Positions 8,914-16,481 of a DNA stretch of 33,124 bases are shown piece after piece (positions within the stretch are counted from its first letter, which is position 1; every line of letters starts with the position of its first letter). The position numbers and the translations under genes were made by a program. The notes below the pieces were generated by a model that was not told the DNA's origin, ran no database searches, and saw only the letters and a program-made list of their open reading frames with translations. Origin of the DNA: JANRKT01 sp033763355 (GTDB lineage: Bacteria > Bacteroidota > Bacteroidia > Chitinophagales > Chitinophagaceae); contig JANRKT010000099.1 in the NCBI GenBank assembly GCA_033763355.1, positions 1 through 33,124 of the forward strand, in the 5' to 3' direction.

Positions 8914-8936
8914 TTAAACTAAAACAGTTAGTTTAA
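8914..8936. promoter_or_regulatory. Perfect 9-bp inverted repeat, operator or terminator
   Basis: TTAAACTAA at 8914-8922 is repeated as its exact complement TTAGTTTAA at 8928-8936, with the 5-base spacer AACAG. It lies 40 bases after the CHU_C stop codon and 14 bases before the next ATG at 8951. The low GC content makes a strong intrinsic terminator unlikely, so a protein-binding site controlling the Tat-exported reductase is the better guess. Confidence 0.4.
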
Positions 8937-8950
8937 AGAAAATTCTTTTC

Positions 8951-9901
8951 ATGGCCCCTTTTTCAAAAATAAACCGGCGTGGTATGATTCAGCTCAGTGC
9001 ATTTTCTGCAATGGGTTTACTTTCAAAATTCGCAGGGGCTGAATACAGCAGCAGCAATATCATTTCATCAGGTGAAATGGAAAAGAGAATAATACCATCT
9101 ACAGGCGAAAAGATCCCGGTTACCGGTTTGGGCACATGGCGCACTTTCGACAGGGGAAGGTTTGAAGCGGAAAGGGCCCCGCTGAAAGATGTATTGCGCA
9201 TGCTGGTATCGAAAGGTGCAACAGTAATTGATTCATCACCCATGTACGGGGCATCAGAAGGTATGGTTGGGGATATTTCATCATCACTCAATATCCGTTC
9301 ATCAACTTTTCTGGCAACAAAAGTGTGGACAAACGGAAAGGAAGATGGTATTGAACAGATGAATGAATCATTCCGCAGGATGAAGACAAATGTAATGGAC
9401 CTGATGCAGGTGCACAACCTTGTGGATGTACATACCCATATCAAAACCCTGCGTGAATGGAAAGAGAAGGGGAGGATCAGGTATTTTGGTATTACGCATT
9501 ATGTAAGCTCTGCATATCCTGAACTGATGCAGCTTATTACTTCTGAGAAACCGGATTTTGTGCAGTTTAATTACAATATTGCCGACCGTGAGGCGGAGAA
9601 CAGGTTATTGCCTTTTGCAAAAGACAAAGGCATTGCTGTAATCATTAACCGGCCTTTTCGGGAAGGGGCGTTGTTCAATGGTATTGAAGGGAAAAAATTG
9701 CCTGCCTGGGCAAATGAGTATGATATAAAAAACTGGGCACAGTTCTTCCTGAAATTTATTCTTTCACATCCGGCAGTTACCTGCACCATACCGGCCACAT
9801 CAAAAGCGTGGCACCTTGAGGAAAACCTCGGCGCTGCAACAGGAAGATTGCCGGGTGAGAAAGACAGAAAGAAAATGGCAGATTATTTTTTGAATTTATA
9901 A
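8951..9901 (+). CDS. Tat-exported aldo/keto reductase
   Basis: 316 residues. The N-terminus has a twin arginine (R9-R10, 'NRRGMIQLSAFSAMG') and a hydrophobic stretch to about residue 28, typical of a Tat signal, so the folded enzyme is probably periplasmic. The barrel keeps the tetrad D94 and Y99 ('VIDSSPMYG'), K124 ('ATKVW') and H155 ('MQVHNL'). It differs from the broken reductase at 4175-5071 and is not its duplicate. Substrate is unknown; NADPH use is assumed from the family, which is odd for an exported enzyme because the cofactor would have to be loaded before export. Confidence 0.9.
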   Translation: MAPFSKINRRGMIQLSAFSAMGLLSKFAGAEYSSSNIISSGEMEKRIIPSTGEKIPVTGLGTWRTFDRGRFEAERAPLKDVLRMLVSKGATVIDSSPMYGASEGMVGDISSSLNIRSSTFLATKVWTNGKEDGIEQMNESFRRMKTNVMDLMQVHNLVDVHTHIKTLREWKEKGRIRYFGITHYVSSAYPELMQLITSEKPDFVQFNYNIADREAENRLLPFAKDKGIAVIINRPFREGALFNGIEGKKLPAWANEYDIKNWAQFFLKFILSHPAVTCTIPATSKAWHLEENLGAATGRLPGEKDRKKMADYFLNL

Positions 9902-9932
9902 GAGCTGTTTATCACGGTTCCCTCAATTATTA

Positions 9933-10058
9933 TCAGGCTTCAGCCAATCTGGCAATTCTTTTTCTTTTAACCAGTATCCATATGGTAAGAATGAGGTACC
10001 ATAACGCAACAAAAGGCCCGAAATGATAAGTGTGTATGTCAGTTAAACCTGACGTGCT
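9933..10058 (-). pseudogene. Possible small membrane protein or relic, frame disrupted
   Basis: This stretch is open on the minus strand for 41 codons and ends at TGA 9935-9933, but has no start codon in frame. It reads '..YHFGPFVALWYLILTIW' and then a basic tail 'LVKRKRIARLAEA', a good membrane helix followed by positive charges. An ATG at 10068 opens another frame (MLLKHVRFN, then stop); one base gained or lost would join the two into a protein of about 45 residues. It lies 83 bases after the molybdoenzyme stop codon and on the same strand. It may be a decayed or frameshifted small gene. Confidence 0.35.
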
Positions 10059-10141
10059 TTAGCAGCATGTTTATTCTCTTTAGCAGTTTTGTATAAAACC
10101 TGTCAGCTTTCTGGCCGGTGATTGGCAGATAAACGAGTTAA

Positions 10142-12454
10142 TCATTTAGCGTTGATATGCTTCCTTATTTTTATCACCACCATTTTTGACGCAGGTGTAT
10201 TGCTTTTTTCGGCAACGCTGCCAATAGGCACCAGTACATTGGCTTCAGGAAAATAAGTAGCGGCACATTGCTGCGGAATAGAAAAAGGAACAATGATAAA
10301 TTTCTTTGCCGTTCTTTCCCTGCCATGATGATGGTTGTACAGGTCAACAACATCACCTGCCAGCAAGCCGGCTTTAGCAATATCTCTTTCATTCATAAAA
10401 ATCACACGGCGTTCATTCATCACACCGCGGTAGCGGTCATTCAATCCGTATATGGTGGTGTTAAACTGGTCATGGCTGCGAACGGTCATCATCATCAGTT
10501 CCTCAGCTGCAAGTTTACTGACTAATATACCTGCTGTATTAAAAACAGCTTTCCCTTGTAAGGTATTGAACCGGCCTTCTTTTGCAGCATTGGGAAGATA
10601 AAAACCACCGGGTTTTCTTATTCTTTCATTATAATTTTCAAACCCGGGAATGGTTTTTTCAATGGCATCGCGGATGTGGTCATAGTCCTGTTCAAAAATA
10701 TCCCAGCTTATTTTTGATTTGCTGCCCAATACAGATTTTGCTACCCTGCAGACAATGACAGGTTCACTTAGCAGTTTGTCAGATACCGGTTTCAGGTTTC
10801 CTTTTGAAGACTGCACCACACCCATGGAGTTTTCGCAGGAAACAAATTGTTCTTTGCCATTGAGCACATCTTTATCGCTGCGGCCATAAGTTGGTAATAT
10901 CAATGCTTCCTTACCATGTACAAGGTGGCTCCGGTTGAGCTTGGTGGAAACATGCACAGTAAGGTTGCATTTGCGCAGGGCTTCTGCTGTATATTTTGTA
11001 TCAGGCGTTGCTGAAAGAAAATTCCCTCCCATTGCAAAAAACACTTTTGCTTTTTCTTTATGCATGGCATGTATAGCTTCCACCGTATCATAGCCACTAT
11101 ACTGTGGCGGTTCAAAACCAAAAACATTTTTCAGGGATTGAAGAAATGCTGCAGATGGCTTTTCATAAATACCCATGGTACGGTCGCCCTGCACATTGCT
11201 GTGCCCCCTTACCGGGCATACACCTGCCCCGGGTTTGCCTATGCTGCCTTTAAGTAATAAGAGGTTTACAATTTCTTTAATGGTATCAACAGCATTTACC
11301 TGTTGTGTTAACCCCATTGCCCAGCAGGCAATAATTTTTGTTTTGTGCATCAACACCTGTGCAGCCGCATTGATCTGGTTTATGGAAATTCCAGATACAG
11401 CAGAAAGTTCGTCTATGCTGTATTGGCTGAGGTGTTCAGCCAGTTCTTTGTAACCGGCAGTGTGGTTGTTTATGAAGACTGAATCAAGGATCTTTCCCGG
11501 CTCTTTTTCTTCTTCTGCTATCAGTAATTTTTCAATGGCTTTTAACAAAGCCATATCACCATTTATTTTTACCTGCAGAAAAAGATCGGCAATGGAAGTG
11601 TTTCCGCCAAATAAACCTTTAATGGTTTGCGGGTTGTTAAAGCTGATGAGGCCCGTTTCGGGTAATGGGTTAATTGCAATGATAACGGCGCCATTTTCTT
11701 TAGCTTTCTGCAGTGCAGTAAGCATACGCGGATGATTGGTGCCGGGGTTTTGGCCGAGTATTATAATCACCTCTGCTTTATAAAAATCTTCCAGTGTTAC
11801 CGTACCCTTGCCCACACCAATAGATTCGGTAAGCGCCACGCCACTTGATTCATGGCACATGTTGGAACAATCCGGGAGGTTATTGGTTCCGTACTCCCTC
11901 ACAAAAAGCTGGTAAAGAAAAGCCGCTTCGTTGCTGGTTCTGCCGGAAGTATAAAATACAGCTTCATCAGGCGATGAAAGGTTATTGAGGTGTAGTGCAA
12001 TTTTCTGAAACGCCCCTTCCCATGAAATGGGCAGATAATGTGATGCCCCTTCTGGTAAATACATGGGTTCAGCAAGCCTCCCTTTTTTACCCATCTCATA
12101 ATCGCTCAGCAGTGATAATTCTTCAACGGGATGTTTTGCAAAAAAGCCAGCGGTAATTTTTTTCTTTGTCGCTTCTTCAGCTATTGCTTTCACGCCATTC
12201 TCGCAATATTCACCAATGGAAGAACGGTCATCATCCGGGTCGGGCCATGCACATCCCGGGCAGTCAAAACCATCTTTCTGGTTTAATTTAAACAAGGCTT
12301 TCAATGCCCGCTGCACATCCATTTCAGAAAGCACATGTTTAACGCTTGATGCAACTGCGGGGATGCCGGCTGCAACTGTTTTGGGTTTTGTTAACCTGAT
12401 GCCGGTAAATTTTTCGGGATTCTCAGCTTCCGGGTATTTTTTTTCTTCGCTCAT
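10142..12454 (-). CDS. FdhF/YdeP-family molybdopterin oxidoreductase
   Basis: 770 residues, the normal length for the YdeP-type branch of the formate dehydrogenase/DMSO reductase superfamily. The N-terminal region has C65 and C68 ('DCPGCAWPDP') and C84 ('EYCENG'), fewer cysteines than a canonical [4Fe-4S] motif. 'CSNMCHESSGVAL' at about 196-208 aligns with the active-site region of formate dehydrogenase H; C200 takes the place of selenocysteine as the Mo ligand and H201 follows. The end resembles the molydopterin dinucleotide-binding domain ('RSHDQFNTTIYGLNDRYRGV'). The substrate is not known in this branch, and no partner subunits lie nearby. It overlaps fdhD by four bases (ATGA at 12454-12451), so the two genes form an operon. 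Confidence 0.93.
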   Translation of the reverse strand: MSEEKKYPEAENPEKFTGIRLTKPKTVAAGIPAVASSVKHVLSEMDVQRALKALFKLNQKDGFDCPGCAWPDPDDDRSSIGEYCENGVKAIAEEATKKKITAGFFAKHPVEELSLLSDYEMGKKGRLAEPMYLPEGASHYLPISWEGAFQKIALHLNNLSSPDEAVFYTSGRTSNEAAFLYQLFVREYGTNNLPDCSNMCHESSGVALTESIGVGKGTVTLEDFYKAEVIIILGQNPGTNHPRMLTALQKAKENGAVIIAINPLPETGLISFNNPQTIKGLFGGNTSIADLFLQVKINGDMALLKAIEKLLIAEEEKEPGKILDSVFINNHTAGYKELAEHLSQYSIDELSAVSGISINQINAAAQVLMHKTKIIACWAMGLTQQVNAVDTIKEIVNLLLLKGSIGKPGAGVCPVRGHSNVQGDRTMGIYEKPSAAFLQSLKNVFGFEPPQYSGYDTVEAIHAMHKEKAKVFFAMGGNFLSATPDTKYTAEALRKCNLTVHVSTKLNRSHLVHGKEALILPTYGRSDKDVLNGKEQFVSCENSMGVVQSSKGNLKPVSDKLLSEPVIVCRVAKSVLGSKSKISWDIFEQDYDHIRDAIEKTIPGFENYNERIRKPGGFYLPNAAKEGRFNTLQGKAVFNTAGILVSKLAAEELMMMTVRSHDQFNTTIYGLNDRYRGVMNERRVIFMNERDIAKAGLLAGDVVDLYNHHHGRERTAKKFIIVPFSIPQQCAATYFPEANVLVPIGSVAEKSNTPASKMVVIKIRKHINAK

Positions 12455-13299
12455 ATTGGCAATGCTGTATGGAGAAGGATCCGTTCTTTTCCTGTGTAAA
12501 TATTAAACTGATCTTTTTTTAAAAAACCTATTAAAGTGCAACCGCATTGCTTTGCCATTTGTACAGCAAGGCTTGATGGCGCCCCAATGGCAGCTATAAC
12601 AGGTATGCCTGCCACAGCAGCTTTTTGCATCAGTTCAAAGCTTACCCTTCCGCTGAGAAGCAAAATATGGTTATCCAGTGGGAGTAAACCTTTTTGCAGC
12701 GATGAACCGATCAGCTTATCCAGCGCATTATGCCTGCCTGCATCTTCTCTCAGCATCAATAATTTTCCATTGCTGTCAAATAATGCAGATGCATGTAACC
12801 CGCCTGTATGTCTGAATGCCTCCTGTTGTTGTTCCAGAAGACCGGGCAAACTGCGGATCAGTTCAGGTGTAACTTTTAAATCAGTGTTCTTTGAGTGCAG
12901 GTTATTCAGGTTCGCATATATTGATTCAATTGAAGATTTGCCACAAACACCGCAACTGGAACTGGTGTAAAAATTCCTTTCGGTTTTCTGTAAATCAGGA
13001 ACCACCTCTTCATGCAGAGCCACGTGTATAATATTTGCATTGCCCGCAGAATGTACATCTGTTACATCAGCCATACTTTTTATGAGGCCTTCTGTATAAA
13101 GGAAACCCAGCGACAGTTCAGCATCATTGCCAGGTGAACGCATGGTTACAGAAATGGCTGTTATTTTACGACCGGCATTTTTACCATGCTCTAACCAGAT
13201 TTCAAGCGGTTCTTCTATGGTGATCATATCAGCAGCATCCACAGGTTCGTCGCTTCTGACCCGGGTGACATCACAATAAGCAACAGATGGGTTTATCAT
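12451..13299 (-). CDS. fdhD: Formate dehydrogenase accessory sulfurtransferase FdhD
   Basis: 282 residues, the normal length. FdhD receives sulfur from a cysteine desulfurase and inserts it at the molybdenum of the bis-MGD cofactor before the cofactor enters the apoenzyme. The two catalytic cysteines are C116 and C119 in 'SSCGVCGKSS'. Other family stretches are 'LGFLYTEGLI', 'REDAGRHNALDKLIG', 'LLSGRVSFELMQKA' and 'GIPVIAAIGAPSSLAV'. It is the first gene of the operon and overlaps the molybdoenzyme gene that it should serve. The start at 13299 follows an AT-rich leader with no clear Shine-Dalgarno site. Confidence 0.96.
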   Translation of the reverse strand: MINPSVAYCDVTRVRSDEPVDAADMITIEEPLEIWLEHGKNAGRKITAISVTMRSPGNDAELSLGFLYTEGLIKSMADVTDVHSAGNANIIHVALHEEVVPDLQKTERNFYTSSSCGVCGKSSIESIYANLNNLHSKNTDLKVTPELIRSLPGLLEQQQEAFRHTGGLHASALFDSNGKLLMLREDAGRHNALDKLIGSSLQKGLLPLDNHILLLSGRVSFELMQKAAVAGIPVIAAIGAPSSLAVQMAKQCGCTLIGFLKKDQFNIYTGKERILLHTALPI

Positions 13300-13383
13300 A
13301 GCTTAAAGTTAAAGTATATTCCGGTTGGGCAGAGTCAGAGTGTTCTGATTTTATCCTGCTTTGTATAAGTTTGCTGACAAGGA

Positions 13384-13836
13384 TTACTCCAGGTTTTCGA
13401 GGTCCTGTATATCTTTTGCTCTGCCAGCCTTTTTTTTGGCAATAATTAGGTGCTCATAGTGAATAAGCCGTATCTCCGTATCATCTATATTTACAAGGCT
13501 GCTTTTTTGAAAAGCTTCATCAAAGTCAAGGCCTTTTACCCTGGTCATAATATCAATAGCTACGGGTTTGCGCCCAAAACGGAAAACATCCCACTTTTCT
13601 GTGTCGAGAAAATTATTCAATGTCATGTCAAACACCGGCATCCCAAAAGAATGGAAGGCCATGTTGAGTTTATTGTAATTATCTGCATTGCATTTTACCC
13701 ATATATCCATATCTGCGGTAACCCTTTCATAGCCATGAATAATAACAGCATAGCCGCCAACCAAAAGATAATCCACCTGGTGTTTGTGTAATGCTTTCAG
13801 GAAATCCCTGAAGTCCGGATTGAAAAGATGTCCCAT
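13384..13836 (-). CDS. DUF6036-type nucleotidyltransferase
   Basis: 150 residues of a Pol-beta/MNT-like nucleotidyltransferase fold. 'YLLVGGYAVIIHGYERVTADMDIWV' is split here as G27-G28 ('LLVGGYAV') and the metal-binding pair D42/D44 ('TADMDIW'). A later 'VAIDIM' could give a third acidic residue. Proteins of this type are annotated as DUF6036 or AbiEii-like and some act as toxins that modify tRNA or proteins; the activity here is unknown. Its ATG overlaps the stop of the upstream small gene by one base (TAATG read on the minus strand, 13838-13834), which points to a coupled two-gene unit of the toxin-antitoxin type. Confidence 0.85.
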   Translation of the reverse strand: MGHLFNPDFRDFLKALHKHQVDYLLVGGYAVIIHGYERVTADMDIWVKCNADNYNKLNMAFHSFGMPVFDMTLNNFLDTEKWDVFRFGRKPVAIDIMTRVKGLDFDEAFQKSSLVNIDDTEIRLIHYEHLIIAKKKAGRAKDIQDLENLE

Positions 13837-14051
13837 TAACTGCGTTTTCTCATTTCAAAAACAGTTTTATCCATAACAGGCCAGGGCTCGCCAAGGAAAC
13901 GATAGGCAATGCTCATGAGGTAGTTGAAATACCGGAAACGTTCCTCTTCTGCAAGCGCATGTGGGGATTGCATAGCAGCATCAGCTTCTTCAAATGACAA
14001 CATTTGAAAAGCTGTTCTGTCAAGGCGGTATTGAAAATTTTCCACGAGCAT
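13836..14051 (-). CDS. Small partner protein of the nucleotidyltransferase
   Basis: 71 residues from the ATG at 14051 (MLVENFQYRLDRTAF); an in-frame ATG at 14072 would add a poor hydrophobic extension. 'YRLDRTAFQMLSFEEAD' resembles the start of small proteins that commonly precede DUF6036-type nucleotidyltransferases in Bacteroidota ('DRTAF..-SFEEAD'), then helical residues including 'EERFRYFNYLMSIAYRF'. It shares one base with the downstream gene. A role as an antitoxin-like or specificity subunit is inferred from gene order only. Confidence 0.75.
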   Translation of the reverse strand: MLVENFQYRLDRTAFQMLSFEEADAAMQSPHALAEEERFRYFNYLMSIAYRFLGEPWPVMDKTVFEMRKRS

Positions 14052-14167
14052 AAAGCTACAAAAAACCAGCAAGGGATGCTGTACGCTTTTCGGAATATAT
14101 TTTACCAGAGATGACCAACGATAGTTTTTATTGCCGGTTTGTCAGGAAGCGGAAATAAAATCTGATA

Positions 14168-14701
14168 TTAAGAGTTGCTTTTCAGGTGAATTTTATGCTT
14201 GTAATATTGATGGGCAACAAACGAAACAGGCATCCCGATTGCCAGTACAAGTATAATGACACCGGTCATAACACCTGAAAAGGTTTTTGTTAACGGAGGC
14301 GTATTGCTCAGCGGTAAAACTGTGAGGTTCATTACAAGCCAGGTGAAAATACCCAAAAATATTCCTGTAACAATCCTGTTTTTTGAAAACATCTTTATTT
14401 TAGGATATACCAGAAAGAAAAAGATGGTGAACAATGCGGCAATGATAAAATGGAAAACCACACCCCATATAATCATGATGTTGCCGCCTGCAAACGCATC
14501 CTTTCCAAATACACCGCTGGCAATAAACCGGAATACAGGGGCAGGGCCTTTGCCGGTTTTTATGAAATACTGAACTGAGGCAGCAAGGCCGTCGAGAAAG
14601 CCGGCAAGCAACCCGGTTGCGAGAATAGGTGAAAGCATGCTGCGCTGTTTTGCTGTGGACGACATTGATTCGGTCATGTTGCCGGGTTTTTTAAAATGCA
14701 T
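14168..14701 (-). CDS. Four-helix inner-membrane protein, function unknown
   Basis: 177 residues with about four hydrophobic helices (roughly 24-46, 74-98, 109-131 and 142-163). The overall shape ('ILATGLLAGFLDGLAASVQY', 'GVVFHFIIAALFTIFFFLVYP') resembles small membrane proteins of the DUF1440/YagU type, but I cannot assign it firmly. The first ATG at 14701 is followed by others at 14677 and 14665, so the N-terminus is uncertain by up to 12 residues. It stands alone, divergent from the peptidase gene at 14824. Confidence 0.75.
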   Translation of the reverse strand: MHFKKPGNMTESMSSTAKQRSMLSPILATGLLAGFLDGLAASVQYFIKTGKGPAPVFRFIASGVFGKDAFAGGNIMIIWGVVFHFIIAALFTIFFFLVYPKIKMFSKNRIVTGIFLGIFTWLVMNLTVLPLSNTPPLTKTFSGVMTGVIILVLAIGMPVSFVAHQYYKHKIHLKSNS

Positions 14702-14823
14702 CTAAAATAAGATTTCCTTTCTTTATTTCCCAGCGGCAACAATAACTCCAAACAAAAGCCGGTAAAATTGACCAGCAGGAAAAACTTTCACATCAATCCC
14801 ATATATTTATAAAAAACTACATT

Positions 14824-15732
14824 ATGAACAGGCGGTTTTTCATTCTGCTTACAGCTATGGTTGTCTTTTCTGTTTCTGTATATGCGCAGCGTGTAACCAG
14901 TTGCGGTTTTAAAATCCCGCCGCGTTTAATGAAAACCAATTTCCAATCGGTTTATGAAGCAAGGGATATTTTAAAAACCATGCTTGATACCATTCAATGG
15001 AGGGAGAACTTCAGCATCAGGGAGCAGAACGGCATCCAGAATGCTTATGCCACCATTATAAGCGGCAGGAGGTGGATTATTTACGATAATAATTTTCTTG
15101 AAGACCTTGATGCATACGCATCCACCAAATGGGCTTCGATTAGTGTGCTTGCGCATGAAATGGGCCATCATTATTACAACCATGTTGTGAGCAGCACCGG
15201 CAGCACGCCGCCAAAAGAAATTGAAGCTGATGCTTTTTCGGGGTTTGTAATGGCGAAATTAGGCGCTTCGCTTGAACAGTCAGTTGCCGCCATGCAGTCC
15301 ATTGCATCAGACAGGGCAAGTACCACCCACCCTGCAAAAAGGGACAGGATCAGTTCCATAACCAATGGATGGAACAAAGGCAAAAGCAGTACTACCGGTT
15401 CAGGGCAGGCGAACCCCGGAAATACAAATCCTGGAAATACCAACCCGGGATCACAAACCACATCTCAAAACGACCCGGGCTGGATAGCCCTTTTCATACA
15501 GAGCAATAAAGATGAAACAGTTTACCTGAGTGATGATGGTAAAAATTTTCAGCCCGCTGAAATAAAAGCCGGCCAGCCTTTTGTTTTTAAGTTTGAAATT
15601 TACAATTACGGCTGGCTGCGTTTAAAATATTACAACAACTACAGGATATTCAAACTCCAGCACGGTAAAGATTACAATATACTCTGGAACCGGCGTAAAG
15701 GGAACTGGACAGTGGTGGAAGTACCGGAGTAA
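14824..15732 (+). CDS. Secreted M48-like metallopeptidase
   Basis: 302 residues. A signal peptide covers 1-21 (MNRRFFILLTAMVVFSVSVYA). The zinc motif HEMGH is at 111-115 ('SVLAHEMGHHYYNH') and the third-ligand motif 'EIEADAFSG' starts at 132, which together define a gluzincin of the M48 type. After the peptidase domain comes a low-complexity linker of Asn-Pro-Gly-Asn-Thr repeats (about 197-215), then a C-terminal beta-rich domain of some 85 residues ('VYLSDDGKNFQPAEIKAG') that I do not recognise. The protein is expected in the periplasm or outside the cell. It is convergent with the acetyltransferase gene nine bases away. Confidence 0.9.
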   Translation: MNRRFFILLTAMVVFSVSVYAQRVTSCGFKIPPRLMKTNFQSVYEARDILKTMLDTIQWRENFSIREQNGIQNAYATIISGRRWIIYDNNFLEDLDAYASTKWASISVLAHEMGHHYYNHVVSSTGSTPPKEIEADAFSGFVMAKLGASLEQSVAAMQSIASDRASTTHPAKRDRISSITNGWNKGKSSTTGSGQANPGNTNPGNTNPGSQTTSQNDPGWIALFIQSNKDETVYLSDDGKNFQPAEIKAGQPFVFKFEIYNYGWLRLKYYNNYRIFKLQHGKDYNILWNRRKGNWTVVEVPE

Positions 15733-15741
15733 GTTTTCAGG

Positions 15742-16383
15742 CTAAGCTTGCAAACCGGGCCGGTTTATTATATCCTGGAAAAGGTTGAAATACCGGCCTG
15801 CATGGTATCCATCCATAAGCGCATGGTTGGCCTGGACTGATACAGGCATCAGTAACCTGTTATTCTCCCTGAAGTATTTTCCGAATACTATTCTCGGAAT
15901 AGAATCAGCGCTGTTATGATTTTTGGGATGTTCAATGGAGGTAAAACTAACCCATGGCATTATTGAATAATAAATAATATCATCTTTATCTGTTCTGGGA
16001 TCGAAATCAGGATTGGCTTTTATTTCTTTTATAACTTTTATACCCTCTTTCTGAAATACCATGAAATCATCTGTATAAACGAAATAACAATAGCGGTAAG
16101 TTTCATCTTCAAGAAAAATGGTACAGCCCGGATCAACCTTATTGTAACAAACCAGTTTTTCACCCCTTATCCTGTACCTGAATTCCTCAATACTGTTGGC
16201 CGCTTTTGTTGAGTTAAACAGGCAGGCAAGGACAAAAGAATGATTTCCCTCTTTGGTAAAATTATAAAGCGCAGTTACATCAACATTGGCTGTAATATTG
16301 AAAAATGGGCTGTCGAATGCCCTGAAATACCTGTACACTTCTTTTCTTTTCCAGGCCGAAATATCTACTTCAGTATAGTCCAT
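15742..16383 (-). CDS. CatA-like (chloramphenicol acetyltransferase family) acyltransferase
   Basis: 213 residues, the family's usual length. Classical chloramphenicol acetyltransferases are trimers that transfer acetyl from acetyl-CoA. The catalytic motif HHxxxDG appears here as 'QANHALMDGYHAGRYF': catalytic H187 and structural D191 remain while the first histidine is replaced by Asn. 'MPWVSFTS' around 142-149 fits the region with the conserved serine. Such proteins in Bacteroidota are not always drug resistance enzymes, so resistance to chloramphenicol is only possible. A strong hairpin lies between this gene and the upstream TonB receptor gene, so it should have its own promoter. Confidence 0.88.
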   Translation of the reverse strand: MDYTEVDISAWKRKEVYRYFRAFDSPFFNITANVDVTALYNFTKEGNHSFVLACLFNSTKAANSIEEFRYRIRGEKLVCYNKVDPGCTIFLEDETYRYCYFVYTDDFMVFQKEGIKVIKEIKANPDFDPRTDKDDIIYYSIMPWVSFTSIEHPKNHNSADSIPRIVFGKYFRENNRLLMPVSVQANHALMDGYHAGRYFNLFQDIINRPGLQA

Positions 16384-16434
16384 ATGTATAAGTCAGGTTT
16401 GCCGGCCTAAAGATAAAATTGAAGTTTATCACAA

Positions 16435-16467
16435 ACATTAAAGGCCCCGTAAAGGGGCCTTTAATGT
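16435..16467 (-). terminator. Intrinsic terminator after the TonB receptor gene
   Basis: A perfect 14-base-pair stem, ACATTAAAGGCCCC at 16435-16448 and its complement at 16454-16467, with a five-base loop. It begins 15 bases after the stop of the minus-strand TonB receptor. The following bases on that strand contain only a short T run, but the stem is long and GC-rich at the top. It separates the receptor gene from the CatA-like gene. Confidence 0.8.
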
Positions 16468-16481
16468 GAATAAAAATATTT

